A DNA stretch of 64,000 bases. It comes from Steromphala cineraria. Taxonomy: Eukaryota; Mollusca; Gastropoda; Trochida; Trochidae. The stretch covers positions 61,574,575-61,638,574 of the forward strand of contig OU744725.1 of NCBI GenBank assembly GCA_916613615.1. The letters run 5' to 3'. Below are positions 1 to 12,500 of the stretch, piece after piece (the stretch's first letter is position 1; every line of letters begins with the position of its first letter). Position numbers and translations under genes: made by a program. The notes below the pieces were generated by a model. That model did no database searches, was not told where the DNA came from, and was given only the letters and a program-made list of their open reading frames with translations.

Positions 1-101
1 CAAGAATTGCAAATATAAATTATGAGCACTAAAAATTATATGTATGTAAAGTGTCAAGATAAAAAAAAATAAGACTAGTTCTACCATATCTAAAAAGATT
101 C

Positions 102-539
102 CATCCTGCTACATCAGCGTAATATCTCCGCTAATGCTACAACCTATCCCCTGATATCCTCCTATAGTCTTCTGTCGTATCGCTGACGGGTGGTTGCTCA
201 GCGCTATTTATAGCCTGTCTGTTTTCAGTCAAACTATTTCGAACTCCATACACTGTTGTCTAGTGATGTCGCACGTGGAAATCTAAGAGCGCGCGATTTG
301 GAGCTTAGCGGGAGACTGCAATGAGAATCAGATTTATTATCTAATAGCACTCCTATTGGTTAATTTGAATCATGAGGTGAGCACGCGGAACGAAGCCAAG
401 AAGCTAGTTTGCCGCTATCGCTGAAAGGGCATCATTTGATTGGCTTGCTATATATAGCGATACGACAGAAGACTATAGGAGGATATCAGGGGATAGGTTG
501 TAGCATTAGCAGAGACATATACGCTGATGTAGCAGGATG
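102..539. mobile_element. Mutator-type MITE with long TIRs and 9-bp TSD
   Basis: The ends are inverted repeats of about 80 bp starting CATCCTGCTACATCAGCG (left 102-185, right about 455-539) with a few mismatches. It is flanked by a perfect 9-bp direct repeat AAAAGATTC at 93-101 and 540-548. Long TIRs with a 9-bp target duplication are the hallmark of Mutator-like elements. No coding capacity. It ends 70 bp before a receptor exon. Confidence 0.7.
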
Positions 540-609
540 AAAAGATTCCTGAGTTGGTTACTTAATTGATGAAATGTGTGGTAAACCTCCCGTTATTAAA
601 TGTTTGCAG

Positions 610-748
610 GACTCCGAGCCTGGTGGTCACTTCATGGCTAATGGGTGCGAGCATCACTTTGTGTGGACCACCCAGGCCGCATGTCCACTGGGCAGTCAGT
701 CCACCCCTGTCCAGACAGGCAACTGCACAGTCACCAACCCTAGCACAG
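610..748 (+). CDS. IGF2R: CI-MPR exon a (end of one MRH repeat, start of next)
   Basis: Acceptor TTTGCAG/GAC, donor AG/GTACAG; starts in phase 0 and leaves one base. Encodes an MRH repeat end (HHFVWTTQAACP) followed by the start of the next repeat (TGNCTVTNPSTG, with an NCT sequon). No initiator is expected here because coding sequence precedes the window. Confidence 0.85.
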
Positions 749-925
749 GTACAGTGTTATTTATCTATTATCTGTCTGTGTACGTTTCTGTCTCATCCTA
801 TCAGTCCTCTTTCCCCCGTTGTCTGTCTGCCTCACTGACAATGTCTATGATGGCTTTTTGTCTTTCCCCTTGTCATTTGCTTGTCTGACTGTCTGTCCTT
901 GTCTGTCTGACTGTCCTTGTCTGTC

Positions 926-972
<47 letters not shown>

Positions 973-1679
973 TCTTGGTTCTTCTGTCTACCAGACTGTT
1001 GCTCTCTTTTAACCTGTGTGTGTGCCGGCCTGTTTCTGTCTCTGTGTGTCTTTGCTCTGTTATTGTTGCTTACCTTTGCCAGTGTCTCCTTCTTTTTTCT
1101 CCGTCTTCAATTATCTGCCTATTAGTTTTTGTCAGTGTCTGCCTCCTTGTGGACCTCTTTGTCAATCTGGTAGCCCATTGTTTCTCTCCTACTGTTTCTG
1201 TTTTTCCGTGCCTTGGAGTCAGACTCTTCCTTCACACTCTTTATCTCTGAGACATGTCCTCTGTCAGTCTCTCTGTGTATTCTCTGTCCCTCAATCCATT
1301 ACTGTCAAACCCCGTCTCTCAGTCTCTGTCTCTCTGTGTGTCTTTTTCTCTGTGTCTGTCTGTCTGTCTCTCTCTATCTCTGTCTCTGTCTCTGTGTGTG
1401 TGTGTGTGTCTCTCTCTCTCTGTCTCTGTCTCTGTGTGTGTCTCTCTCTCTCTATCTGTCTCTGTCTCTGTCTATGTGTCTCTCTCTTCCTCTCTCTGTG
1501 TCTCTGTCTGTCTCTCTCTCTCGCTCTCCCTCTCTGTGTTCCTCCAATACTTTTGGATGTTCTTATTACGGAAGAGCAAGGATAAATATCAACATCAACC
1601 CTGTCTCTGAGTCTCTGTGTCTGTCTGTCTGTGTCTCTGTCTGTCTGTGTGTCACTCTCTTTCTCTCTGTCTGTCTCTG

Positions 1680-1712
<33 letters not shown>

Positions 1713-4700
1713 GTGTCTCTCTCACTCTCTCACTCTCTCTCACTCTCTCACTCTCTCACTCTCTCACTCTCTCTCTCACACTCTCACACTCTCTCACACT
1801 CACTTTCTCTCACTTTCTCTCTCTCTCTCTCGCTCTCTCTCGCTCTCTCGCTCTCTCTCTGTTCCTCCAATACTTTTGGCTGTTCTTGTTACGGAAGAGC
1901 AAGGATAAATATCAACATCAATCATGTCAAGAAAACTTACTTTTCAAGTGATGTATGGTTCTGTTTCAGGTTTCACATTTGACTTGAGTGTGTTCAACAA
2001 AGCAGCTGGGTACTTGTACCATGACAGCACCTCACAGCATGACTTCCATCTCAATGTGTGTGGACCCCTGCCAGATAGTCCATGTGGCAAGAATGTTGGT
2101 AAGGTCGTCATTTTAAATTATTGCAAAAGACTGCACAAATTATATCTTGGAATGTATATTTTGATGATGATTTAGAAGAAACTGATTTTAATTTTACAAT
2201 TCTGCCCTTCCTTGTTACTGACTGTGCAGAACTGTTTATTAAAGGGACAGTCCTATCGGTTTATCTTTTCGTTGAAACAATTCAAGACTACTTCCCTATC
2301 TATACTTATATAGGATTATTACATTATTTTTTCACACTTAATTTCATATATGTTAGTGAGGGTAACATTTAGTTGTTCTAGATTTAACAATTTGACAAAG
2401 AATAGAATGCCTCAATGCGTCCGCTTGAATTTTGTTCCCACAATAAATACCCTGATAGGACTGTCCTTTTAAGAGGAATGACAGATTAAGGGAAGTTTGT
2501 TATGTGCAAAAGACTCATTTTGAACCAAGTAAATACATTAAGATTGTACAGGGAGTAATATATTGGATTATTGGGGTCTCTGAACAGGAAACCTAGTGCC
2601 TACCAGGTTCATGTAAAAACTACAATTATCATTAAATATAGAATTTGGACATCTTAGGGTTTTTTTGCTTACCCAGGTTCATGTTAGATAGAGACAGTTG
2701 ATAAGAACTGTTCATTTGATTTTGGTTCAATGTCGATCATAAGGAAGTTTGATTGACATGAAATTCCATGGTATGAAGATTTTATGTCTTTCAGGATCAA
2801 GTACGGAAAAGTAAATTTGTTCACTTAAATCTTCATCTTTTCAGCTCATCTGGCCTTTCTCCAGAAGGCCTAGAAAGCTGAAACTTTGTGTACAGACTTC
2901 TTGACTAGTGAGGATTAATAATTGTAGCTTTGGTGACCCTGTGGCCCTAATAAGGGTCACAGGGGCCACGACCTTAAAAACCATTTTCATTTTCTTCTCC
3001 AGAAGCATAAGGCCTAGAAAGCTGAAACTTTGTGTACAGACTCCTTGACTAGTGAGGATTAATAATTGTAGATTTTGTGACCCTGTGGCCCCTACTAAAG
3101 GGAGAACCACATTGGCCACACCCTAAAGCAAAATCAAGTGTAAAGCCTGATGAGCTACAGAGCCAATGGCTCTAATTTCTATCATTATCTTGAATCTTGT
3201 ATTCCCCAGGCTCATGTCAGATAGAAACAGCAGGAGAGAAGAGGTCGTTTAGTGCAGGGACAGCAAACAGCAAGCTGGAGTATCGTGGAGGATTCCTGAT
3301 GCTGAATTACTCCGGTGGCGCCCCCTGTCATCAGAAGAAGTTCCAGCGAGGGACGATCATCAACTTCATCTGTCAGCAGAGTGCAGGGGAGGGACAGCCC
3401 GTGCTGGTGGAGGAGAGTGATGACTGCGTGTATCAGTTCAACTGGCACACCAGCAGGGTCTGTGAGAAGGAGGTAATACCTGTATTCATCATAATCTACC
3501 AATTTACTTCTGTTACTTCTGTTAGATCGTGCTTCCGACAACAGTGGCCCTTGCACGCATCCTTTCCTTCCTTTCTTCTATAATGTTCTATTGTTTTTGT
3601 TCTGAAACACGGCTAATAGACTATCCGTGGGTGGGAAAGTTCTGACATGGCTCAGTGCCGAGCACTTCAGAATGATGTGTTTTACTGTTTCGTCTGGTTC
3701 CTGACATAGTTGACAATCTACCAATTTTTAGCACAATATTATTATTTATTAGCAGCCCCGTCTAAGGACGGGGCTGCTATCAGTTTTTGTGAAGTTTCCA
3801 TCGCCGCCGCCGCCGCCGCCGCCGCACTCGTACTACTAGCTATAACTTTTTTCCCCTAAGCTTTCCAGAACTCTTATTCATACCTTACTACTCATACCTC
3901 GGGGGAAAGATTTTGACACGTTCACTTTCAAGGTCAAAGGTCAAGGTCACGAGCTATGTATTCACTCTAAGAATTCCTTGTAAACGCGATAACTTGAAAA
4001 GTTTTTGTGCTATGAAGCTCTAACTTGGTATATATCATCCTTGGAAAAGTAAAAAAATTTGAAAAGGTTTTGGCTACAATCCGTCAAAGGTCAAGGTCAC
4101 AGCAAGGTCATGACGTAAGCATGTTTTAGCGAAAATGCTTTATTTTAACTATGATCACTTTTAATCAATACATGATTGTTATACTCAATAAAAAGTGTTC
4201 AATGATTGTGTGACCTTGAAGGTCAAAGGTCAAGGTCATGAGATATGAGTTATTACAAAATGCACTAAATTGGGGTATAACTTTATCCCATTTAGCTTTT
4301 CAGAACTCATGAACATGTCTAAATGTTAATACTTCCAGGGAATCATTATGACATGTTCACTTTCAAGTTCAAAGGTCAAGGTCACGAGTTATAAAATCAC
4401 CACAAAATTCTTTGTAAACGCGATAACTTGAAAAGTTTTTGTGCTATGAAGCTCTAACTTGGTATATATCATCCTTGGAAAAGTAAAAAATTTTGAAAAG
4501 GTTTCGGCTACAATCTGTCAAAGGTCAAGGTCACAGCAAGGTCATGACTTAAGCATGGTTTAGCGAAAATGCTTAATTTTAACTATGATCACTTTTAATC
4601 AATACATGATTGTTGTACTCAATAAAAAGTGTTCAATTATTGTGTGACCTTGAAGGTCAAAGGTCAAGGTCATAAGATATGAGTTATTGCAATTCCTTGT

Positions 4701-7700
4701 AAACACAATAACTTGAAAAGTTTTTGTGCTATGAAGTTTAGATTTTGTATATATTATCTCTTGAGAAGTACAACATTTTCAAAAGGTTTTGGGTACTAAG
4801 TTAGTCTAACTGTCGAAGGTCAAGGTCACAGCAAGGTCAACATATATGGAGAAAATGGATCAATTTAATTTTTAACACTTTATTTCATTACAATAATGTT
4901 ATACTCAATGAAATGTGTTCATTGATTGTGTGACCTTGAGTGTCAAAGGTCAAGGTCACGAGAAAATTCCCAATTTGGTGAGGCCTGTAAAAGGCGGAAC
5001 AGGGTAAGGCGAAACCCAAAGTTCCAGGGCTGCTCTGCTTTTGCGGTATCCCGCAAACGCTAATCTAGTTATCACTATATTTACGGCCTTGAACCAGTGT
5101 TAAAATATAGCCCGTCCGCCAGTCAAGGGTCCGCCAGTCCTTGACTGGCTATTTTTTGCCAGGACTGGCTACTTTTTGGTCAGGACTGCTAACTTTTCAA
5201 AAGATTTCTTTATTTCCCCATAAGAAATGGATCAATTAATTTTCAGGACAGGCTAGGTTTTGAATCTATTTTATACACTGCTTGAAACTATGATTTTGCA
5301 TAGAGAATGGAATGAAACGAAACCAGTCTGTGACCGTCCAATCATTCCAACAAAATCAGTAATCTCCGATTCTCATGATCGACTGCATTCGGGAAATTCT
5401 GATGTGGCAATGCGGCACTTTGGAAAATGGCGACATCAAAACCGAAATTATTCTGAATAAATGTACTTGACAAATGGTAAAATTTATTGGAATTTGATTC
5501 TGTTTTGGCTGTATGAACAATGTAATAAACTACCAATTTTATAGCACATATACAGTATTTCCGGCCTTGATCCTATGATCTGCAATTTGGAAAACTAGGC
5601 CATTTCGGGGAAAATGGGCGACTAAAAGGAAAATTGCATGGGCTAATACCAGACAAACCAGGGCAGTATGGCTCATGCATGTGTAGCCACACGACTTCAG
5701 AGAGACCGAAGCTATTGCTTCAAAACTTTCATCAGTTATATCAGTTAACCAAATTATTTAATGATGTTGGTTTTCATGAAAATTATGTTCCTGTTGTGGC
5801 TAAGTCCATCAAGCCTTGAGCCTAAGCAGCAGACGTGAAAACAATATTGAATTAAAAAATAAAAATGATTAATAAATATCATAATGGTTTTGTTTGAGCC
5901 CTGCATTCAGTAACACAACAGATATAATTAATTTGAGTTTGTGTATCCGTGGCACTCAAGCAGGATCTGTGGGAAGGTAATACTCAGCTGGTTTTGTTAC
6001 AGCAACAAAAAATATGAACCGATAAATTTGAAATGATCGATAGTTGTTGTGGAATACTTATTGGGGACTATGTGTTATCTAAGGCCTGATAATATTGAAA
6101 ATAACATCAGCAAAACTTCTGTGGAGCTGTTGTAGTTCATAATCAACATACCCTTAAAGTAGCAAGTTATTTTCTTTTTCCTAATTATTTTTCAGATTTG
6201 AGAGATATAAAAATGAAATGAAATGAAAAATGTGAATTCATCAGATTTTGTCCAAACATATTCCAGGTTGACCTTATCCGAATACAGATGCAATCACATA
6301 AAGAATATGGTGTGTCTCATTAGACCATAATTTCATAATACATCACAATAGATAGACGAGGAGGTTAGGATTTGTGTGAGAGTGTGGAATGAATGATCTT
6401 TTTTCATAAAAAATCCCACTCAATGTCATACTTTACTGTGCAAGTGGCCTTTCATTTCCCTGGAATGGAGGTCGATTTCTTTGTTACAGGGGTGGATGAA
6501 TAACATTTAAATAAAAACTTTGCAGGTTACAATTTCAATATAATAACACATATCACAATATTTCCCCAGATTCTATGCAGCACGGAAGTCCAGGGAGCTA
6601 AAGGCAACTACACAGTGGACTTGTCACCCCTGATGAAGGCCGCTGGTCACTACGCTGCTGTGTCCATGCTGGCTGGTCAGCAGGACCCTCACACCATGTA
6701 CTACATCAACGTGTGCGGCCCCCTCAACCCCATCTCGGGGAAGGCGTGTCCCCCAGGGTCCAGTGCTTGTATGATCACTGAGGATAAGAAACCTGTGGTG
6801 AGTAATAATTCATGTCATTACTGTAATTTCTCGATTAATTCAACATCTCCAATAACTGGACTACATAATATTTTGCTGAGGTCACAAATTCAATTCACTT
6901 CTAAAATATCAACCAAGGTCAAAGTTTATCTTAGGATGATTCAACCATTGCTTCTTATATTGCAGAATTCAATTTAGAATATCTACATAATTACAACATT
7001 GCCATGATTATATGGTTATCTTTAAGGACTATTCATTAAAATTAGACATATTCAATCATGATATTTATCTTAAACTTCAACCATAGTGCCAGTGATCGAT
7101 CAAAGTGAAATAGTTAAAGGACAGACCTTTTTTGGAAATTGTCGAAAGTTGAATTAATGGAGTAATTATGATACCCTTACTGTGTAACATAAGTAAGGCA
7201 AGCTTAGATAGGGTAATAAGAGTGCCATGCTATGGTCCAAGTACATTTCAAAATCATTAAACAGCAAAAAATATCTTTTTTCCATAAACATTGAATAATT
7301 GATGGAACCCTTTTCTTGATGCCAACACCCTGAAAAGAGGATTCCTAGTCTGATGATGCCATCATTTGATAACCATATTGGGTCTATGTTACAGAGTCTG
7401 GGGAGACTAGCCAGCAGACCCTCCGTGGACCCGCTGACCCGCAAGGTGACTCTCGTCTACGTCAATGGGAGCAAGTGTGATAGCGACCCCAGCAAGAACA
7501 GAACTACCAGAATCATCTTCTCCTGCCAAGTTGGATCCAACATCGTGAGTCTTTTGTTACCAATCAGTGAAGGAAGAGTGGTTAACCATGGGTTCTGGTA
7601 ACATCAGATTTGTCTTTGTCTAAAAATCTTTTCTTAGGATAGTAATTTCAACTTAGATTCATCTACTTTAAATGTTACTACGAAGTGGAACTGGAACATG

Positions 7701-9490
7701 TACTAAGATGATTTGTTGGCTAAAGAGATATTTACTGACATATTCGTCATAAGTGTCCAGTCCTACTTCAAAGTAACATTTAAGGAAGATGATAAAAAAA
7801 GCTGATAGTTCTATGATAATTTATCATAAATTGCTTTTAATGCTGACCGTTTAGGAATGAGGAAAACAAATAATGCAATGCTCTTATTTAACTATATTAA
7901 TTCTGTGTCATGACTTGCCTTTAAGTCATTTGTCAGGAGTTTGCTTTTATTACATATGAAACAAATAATACACATACAGGGGGAGCCAAAGTTTGAGGCG
8001 GTGACGCTTGACTGTGAGTACATCTTCATGTGGTTCACGTACCTGGCCTGTCAGGACAATCAGGAGAAGAAGTACACCCCCGCCTGCACCTACACCAACC
8101 CACGCACCGACCAGAAGTACGACCTCTCTGCCCTCAAGGATCCCATCACAGTCAGTCGCATTTCTACTGCCACCCTCGTCGACTTTACTCTATTGTTTAA
8201 GCATCTCTGGTCATTCCTTTGATAAAAATTGTTTCATTCAAATCCAGTTTAAATCTTGAGGTCTGATTTTCAAATCAATTTTTAAGAAGATTTTCATAGC
8301 AATCTTTAGTTTCTGTGTATGAACAGATTTTCTCCTGCTCACATGATGATCCTTGGAGCAAAAACTAGCCGTTTAAAATCATTTTCTTATGTGTAAAAGA
8401 AGTTTACCAGGAAAAACAGTCATCAAATAAAAGCATTGAATTAGAAACTATCATCGGGTAACTTATTAGATAAATTTGTTACTCTGTAAATTTTGACACA
8501 CTCTCCTTGTGACAGGTGGACGCACCTATGGGAGGCCACTTCAAGCTGCAGGCATGTGGAATGATGACTGAGCCACCGTCTACGGAGTGTGCTGGAGCTG
8601 CCAACTGCCTCATCAATGGTGACAAGATCCAATCGTTCGGGGCGAGGAAGACAGGAATCTTCATGATGGAGAGTCAGGAGATTCTAAAGCTTATGTTCAC
8701 CAGCGGTAGCAAGTGTACTGACAGTCTAGGTGAGCAAAAACATATTCGCAATAATTGTTCAATAAATAATAAATAAATTATAACACTTTATTGTCTAAGT
8801 ACAAGGAAATTCGGATTGTGCCGAAGCACCCGGCCGCCATGGTGCAGCGCCAGTAAATGTGTTGTTCTGCCTTTACATGCTGAGTGTCACGCAAGACAGC
8901 AACAACTCCCACCTTTTAATGTCTTTTGGTATGACGCGACAGGGAATCGAACCCCGGTCTTCCGGGTGACGAGTGGACACTCTACCACTGAGCTACGTCC
9001 CCGTACATACGCAATGTATGTCTCAGATATCTTGAAGGACAAAATGGTAACGTCCTAAAACTTAGATAGCCAGATCTTGATCCCCTTTTCAAGTGTCTAA
9101 GATGTGACTGTCTAAGATATGACTGTCTAAGTTTTGGGACATCGACGAAATATGATTTAAACTTGATTATAATAGCATTCAAATAAAACATATACATACT
9201 AATGTCTATGAAATTGACAAACCCATCTGTTACTCACATTGCAACTACTCTATATTGTAGTATTGACCGGGGGCGTAGCTCAGAGGTAGAGTGTCCGCTC
9301 GTCACCCGGAAGATCGGGGTTCGATTCCCGGTCGCGTCATACCAAAAGACGTTAAAAGTTGGGAGTTGTTGCTGTCTTGCTTGACACTCAGCATTGTAAA
9401 GGCAGAACAACGCATTAACTGGCGCTGCACCGTGGCTACCGGGTGCCATGGGCACAAATCGAATTTCCAATATGTACATGTACTGAGGAT

Positions 9491-9531
<41 letters not shown>

Positions 9532-12500
9532 TATTCATGAAGTTCTGGTCTGCACATCATCATCTTTTTGATGACGCACTCACACTGCAACTTGTATTAA
9601 ATTGCCAGGTGCAGACGTACGATATATCTATGCTCCATGTTACTGCAGTTGGTCTGTACTGTATGTATATATTGAAATGTCTATGTTATGAATGAAATAT
9701 GTTTTACCCATCTTTGTATCCAAAAGGTTCGAATGATCAAAAAGGCTATGTGAGTTCTGACTCCTGAAAGTGGTGAGGTCACGTCATTCTCAAGATGGTC
9801 CATCATCCAATTTAGATCCACTTACCGTCCTCAAACTTAATCCTTTTGATAATTTGTAATCATTTGTTATATTAACCTCTCCCTAGGGGGGAAACTCGCC
9901 GTCGGAGACCCAAGGTTTCCCCTACCCCGAATGTCCCAGGGATAAGCGATGTGACATTGAAAGTAGGTTTACCTCCAGGAAGAACCTCCAAAATGACACA
10001 AATATGACACCTGAGGTTTATATGTTCCTCTACAGGTCGAGTGGTGAATGCAAAGACAGAAGTATTGTTTCAGTGTGACTACTCAGCCGACAAGGGGAAA
10101 CCTAAACACTGGCCGGTGAGATCTAGCACTCAACATTACTGATAGGATATTGTTACACTATTTATGAACATTCATTTGAAAGTCCTCTTCTTAAATAGTA
10201 ATCTGACCAGTTTCTCGGATGAATTTTTGTCAATTTCCTGTTACTAGCTAAAAGATGAAGTTTAATTTTATCGTATCATATATGTCAGACCATCACATAC
10301 GTCAGACCATCACATACGTCAGACCATCACATATGTCAAACCATCACATATGTCAGACCATCACATATGTTAAACCATCACATATGTCAGACCATCACAT
10401 ATGTCAGACCATCACATATGTTAAACCATCACATATGTCAGACCATCACATTTGTCAAACCATCGCATATGTCAGACCATCACACATGTTAAACCATCAC
10501 ATGTGTCAAACCATCACATATGTCAAACCATCACTTATGTCAGACCATCACAAACTATCACATATGTCAAACCATCACATATGTCAAACCATCCCATATG
10601 TCAAACCATCACACATGTCAAATCATCACATATTTCAAACCATATGTCATCAAAAACCGGCACCTAGTTTTCTGTGCTGATATCAGTGCCCATACAGCCG
10701 ATTGTCAGCAATCTCAAGTTTCTTTCCTATTGGACTATTGCTCTTTCTCATAGTAAGCTAGAGAGCAAGCACAGAAAGCTCTAGGGTATGCAGCAAGCCA
10801 AAAAAACTGACAGTTTGGAAACTTGCATTTTAGGTTTTGATGGCACCATGCTTGCACCACATGCATTTCTAAATAACCAAACATCATGTCTCTAGAGTTC
10901 CCAGTGTACTGCTGTCTTCCTCTGGAAGACCAACGTGGTGTGTCCCGCGGTGGTTGAGCAGTGTAGTCTCACGCACGGTGGCGCCCTCTATGATCTGGAG
11001 ATCCTCTCACGTGAGTCTGAGAGTTGGAGCCACACAGACTCCAAGGGCAATGTGTGAGTACAGAGATTTAGGACTACAGGAATTATCCCCCGGTTCCATC
11101 AAATAACAAAACAGTTTAAGGGGCAATGTAACTGAGGATTGTAAACATTTATCTTGTGTAGGATGAATTTGTTACCACAGAACTTCTGATGCTGAACATA
11201 GTCATTATCTAGCAAAAATAAACACATAAAGTAGTTAGCAATTTAATTCTCTTCATTGTTTCATTCAATCTTCTCAAATTCCTCTTAAAGAAGAAAATCT
11301 GACTTTCTTATAATTTCTGCAAAGTATTTGCTATACCTTGCATGTTAAAATTTACAATGATAAAGAGATTATTTCAGTTGACTGTCTCTTGTTCGTGTCC
11401 CCAGCTACTACCTAAACATCTGCCAGGGAGTCCACGGCACAGCGCGAGGGGAGGGGTGTCACATTGATGCCGCCGTCTGTCGCAAGTCAACTAACAAGAT
11501 TGTTGATACCCTCGGTGTTGTACGGACACAGAAACTTTATATTGATGGTATGCTATGGTTGATGTATGATGTATGATGTTATACTTTGGTTGTCAGAAGT
11601 GAAAAGAATTTGCTGATAAATATTAAACTAACTTCAGTTTTGCTTATCCTTCCTCTACATTATAAGTTATACCATTCAGAGGCGGGGTACATGGGGAGAT
11701 ATCCGCCTCAAGCTAACACCAAGCGAGAGGCGGATAACTCCCCATGCACCCTGCCTCTGAATGGTATAACGCTTTTATCTTACCGAATGTTTATACAAGA
11801 CGCATATATATATATACTATGAAGATAAAGGGTAAGAAAAACGTTAAATTACTTAAGTCATTTTACTATACTTTGTTCAAAGCTTATCGGTTGATAAAAA
11901 ATAACCAGCTTAATCATGTGTTCGTGGTAACATACATTGTACATTTCAAGCGTTCAATCTGCACGCTTTTTAGCTCACCTTTACAAAGTAAATGTGAGCT
12001 TATGTCATGGCGCTTCGTCCGTCGTCCGTCTGTCTGTCCGTCCGTCCGTCCGTCTGTCTGTCTGTCCGTCCGTCCGTAAACTTTCAGGAAAAAGACTACT
12101 CCTCCTAAACGAATCCAGATATCATTCTGAAATTTTAGTATGTTATACCCATGGTGATTCCTCACAGAAAGGTAGACGTTTCAGTTTTGAGAATCCAAGA
12201 TGGCCGCCATGGCAGCCATATTGAATTTTCAATTAGATTTCAGGAAAAAGACTACTCCTCCTAAACGAATCCAGATATCATTCTGAAATTGTAGCATGTT
12301 ATACCCATTGTGATTCCTCATAGAAAGGTAGACGTTTCAGTTTTGAGAATCCAAGATGGCTGCCATGGCAGCCATATTGAATTTTCAATTAGATTTCAGG
12401 AAAAAGACTACTCCTCCTAAACGAATACAGATATCATTCTGAAATTGTAGTATGTTATACCCATGGTGATTCCTCACAGATAGGTAGACGTTTCAGTTTT

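Noticed and set aside
819..1982. Long frames rich in S, L, C and V, or R, E and T, on both strands
   Set aside because: These are translations of CTGT and CT microsatellites inside an intron; they occur in several frames at once.
9268..9340. A tRNA gene (A and B boxes present)
   Set aside because: The acceptor arm does not pair along its full length, the anticodon stem has a mismatch, and a SINE body and tail follow. A second copy at 8784-9003 has the same body.
10255..10753. Histidine-rich repeat proteins
   Set aside because: The 17-bp unit reads open in all three frames, which is expected from the repeat and not from selection on a protein.
12001..12080. Coding exon suggested by VRPSVRPSVCLSVR-type frames
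   Set aside because: It is the (GTCC)n/(GTCT)n run of the 11,968-15,815 element, also present at 27,430 in the related copy.
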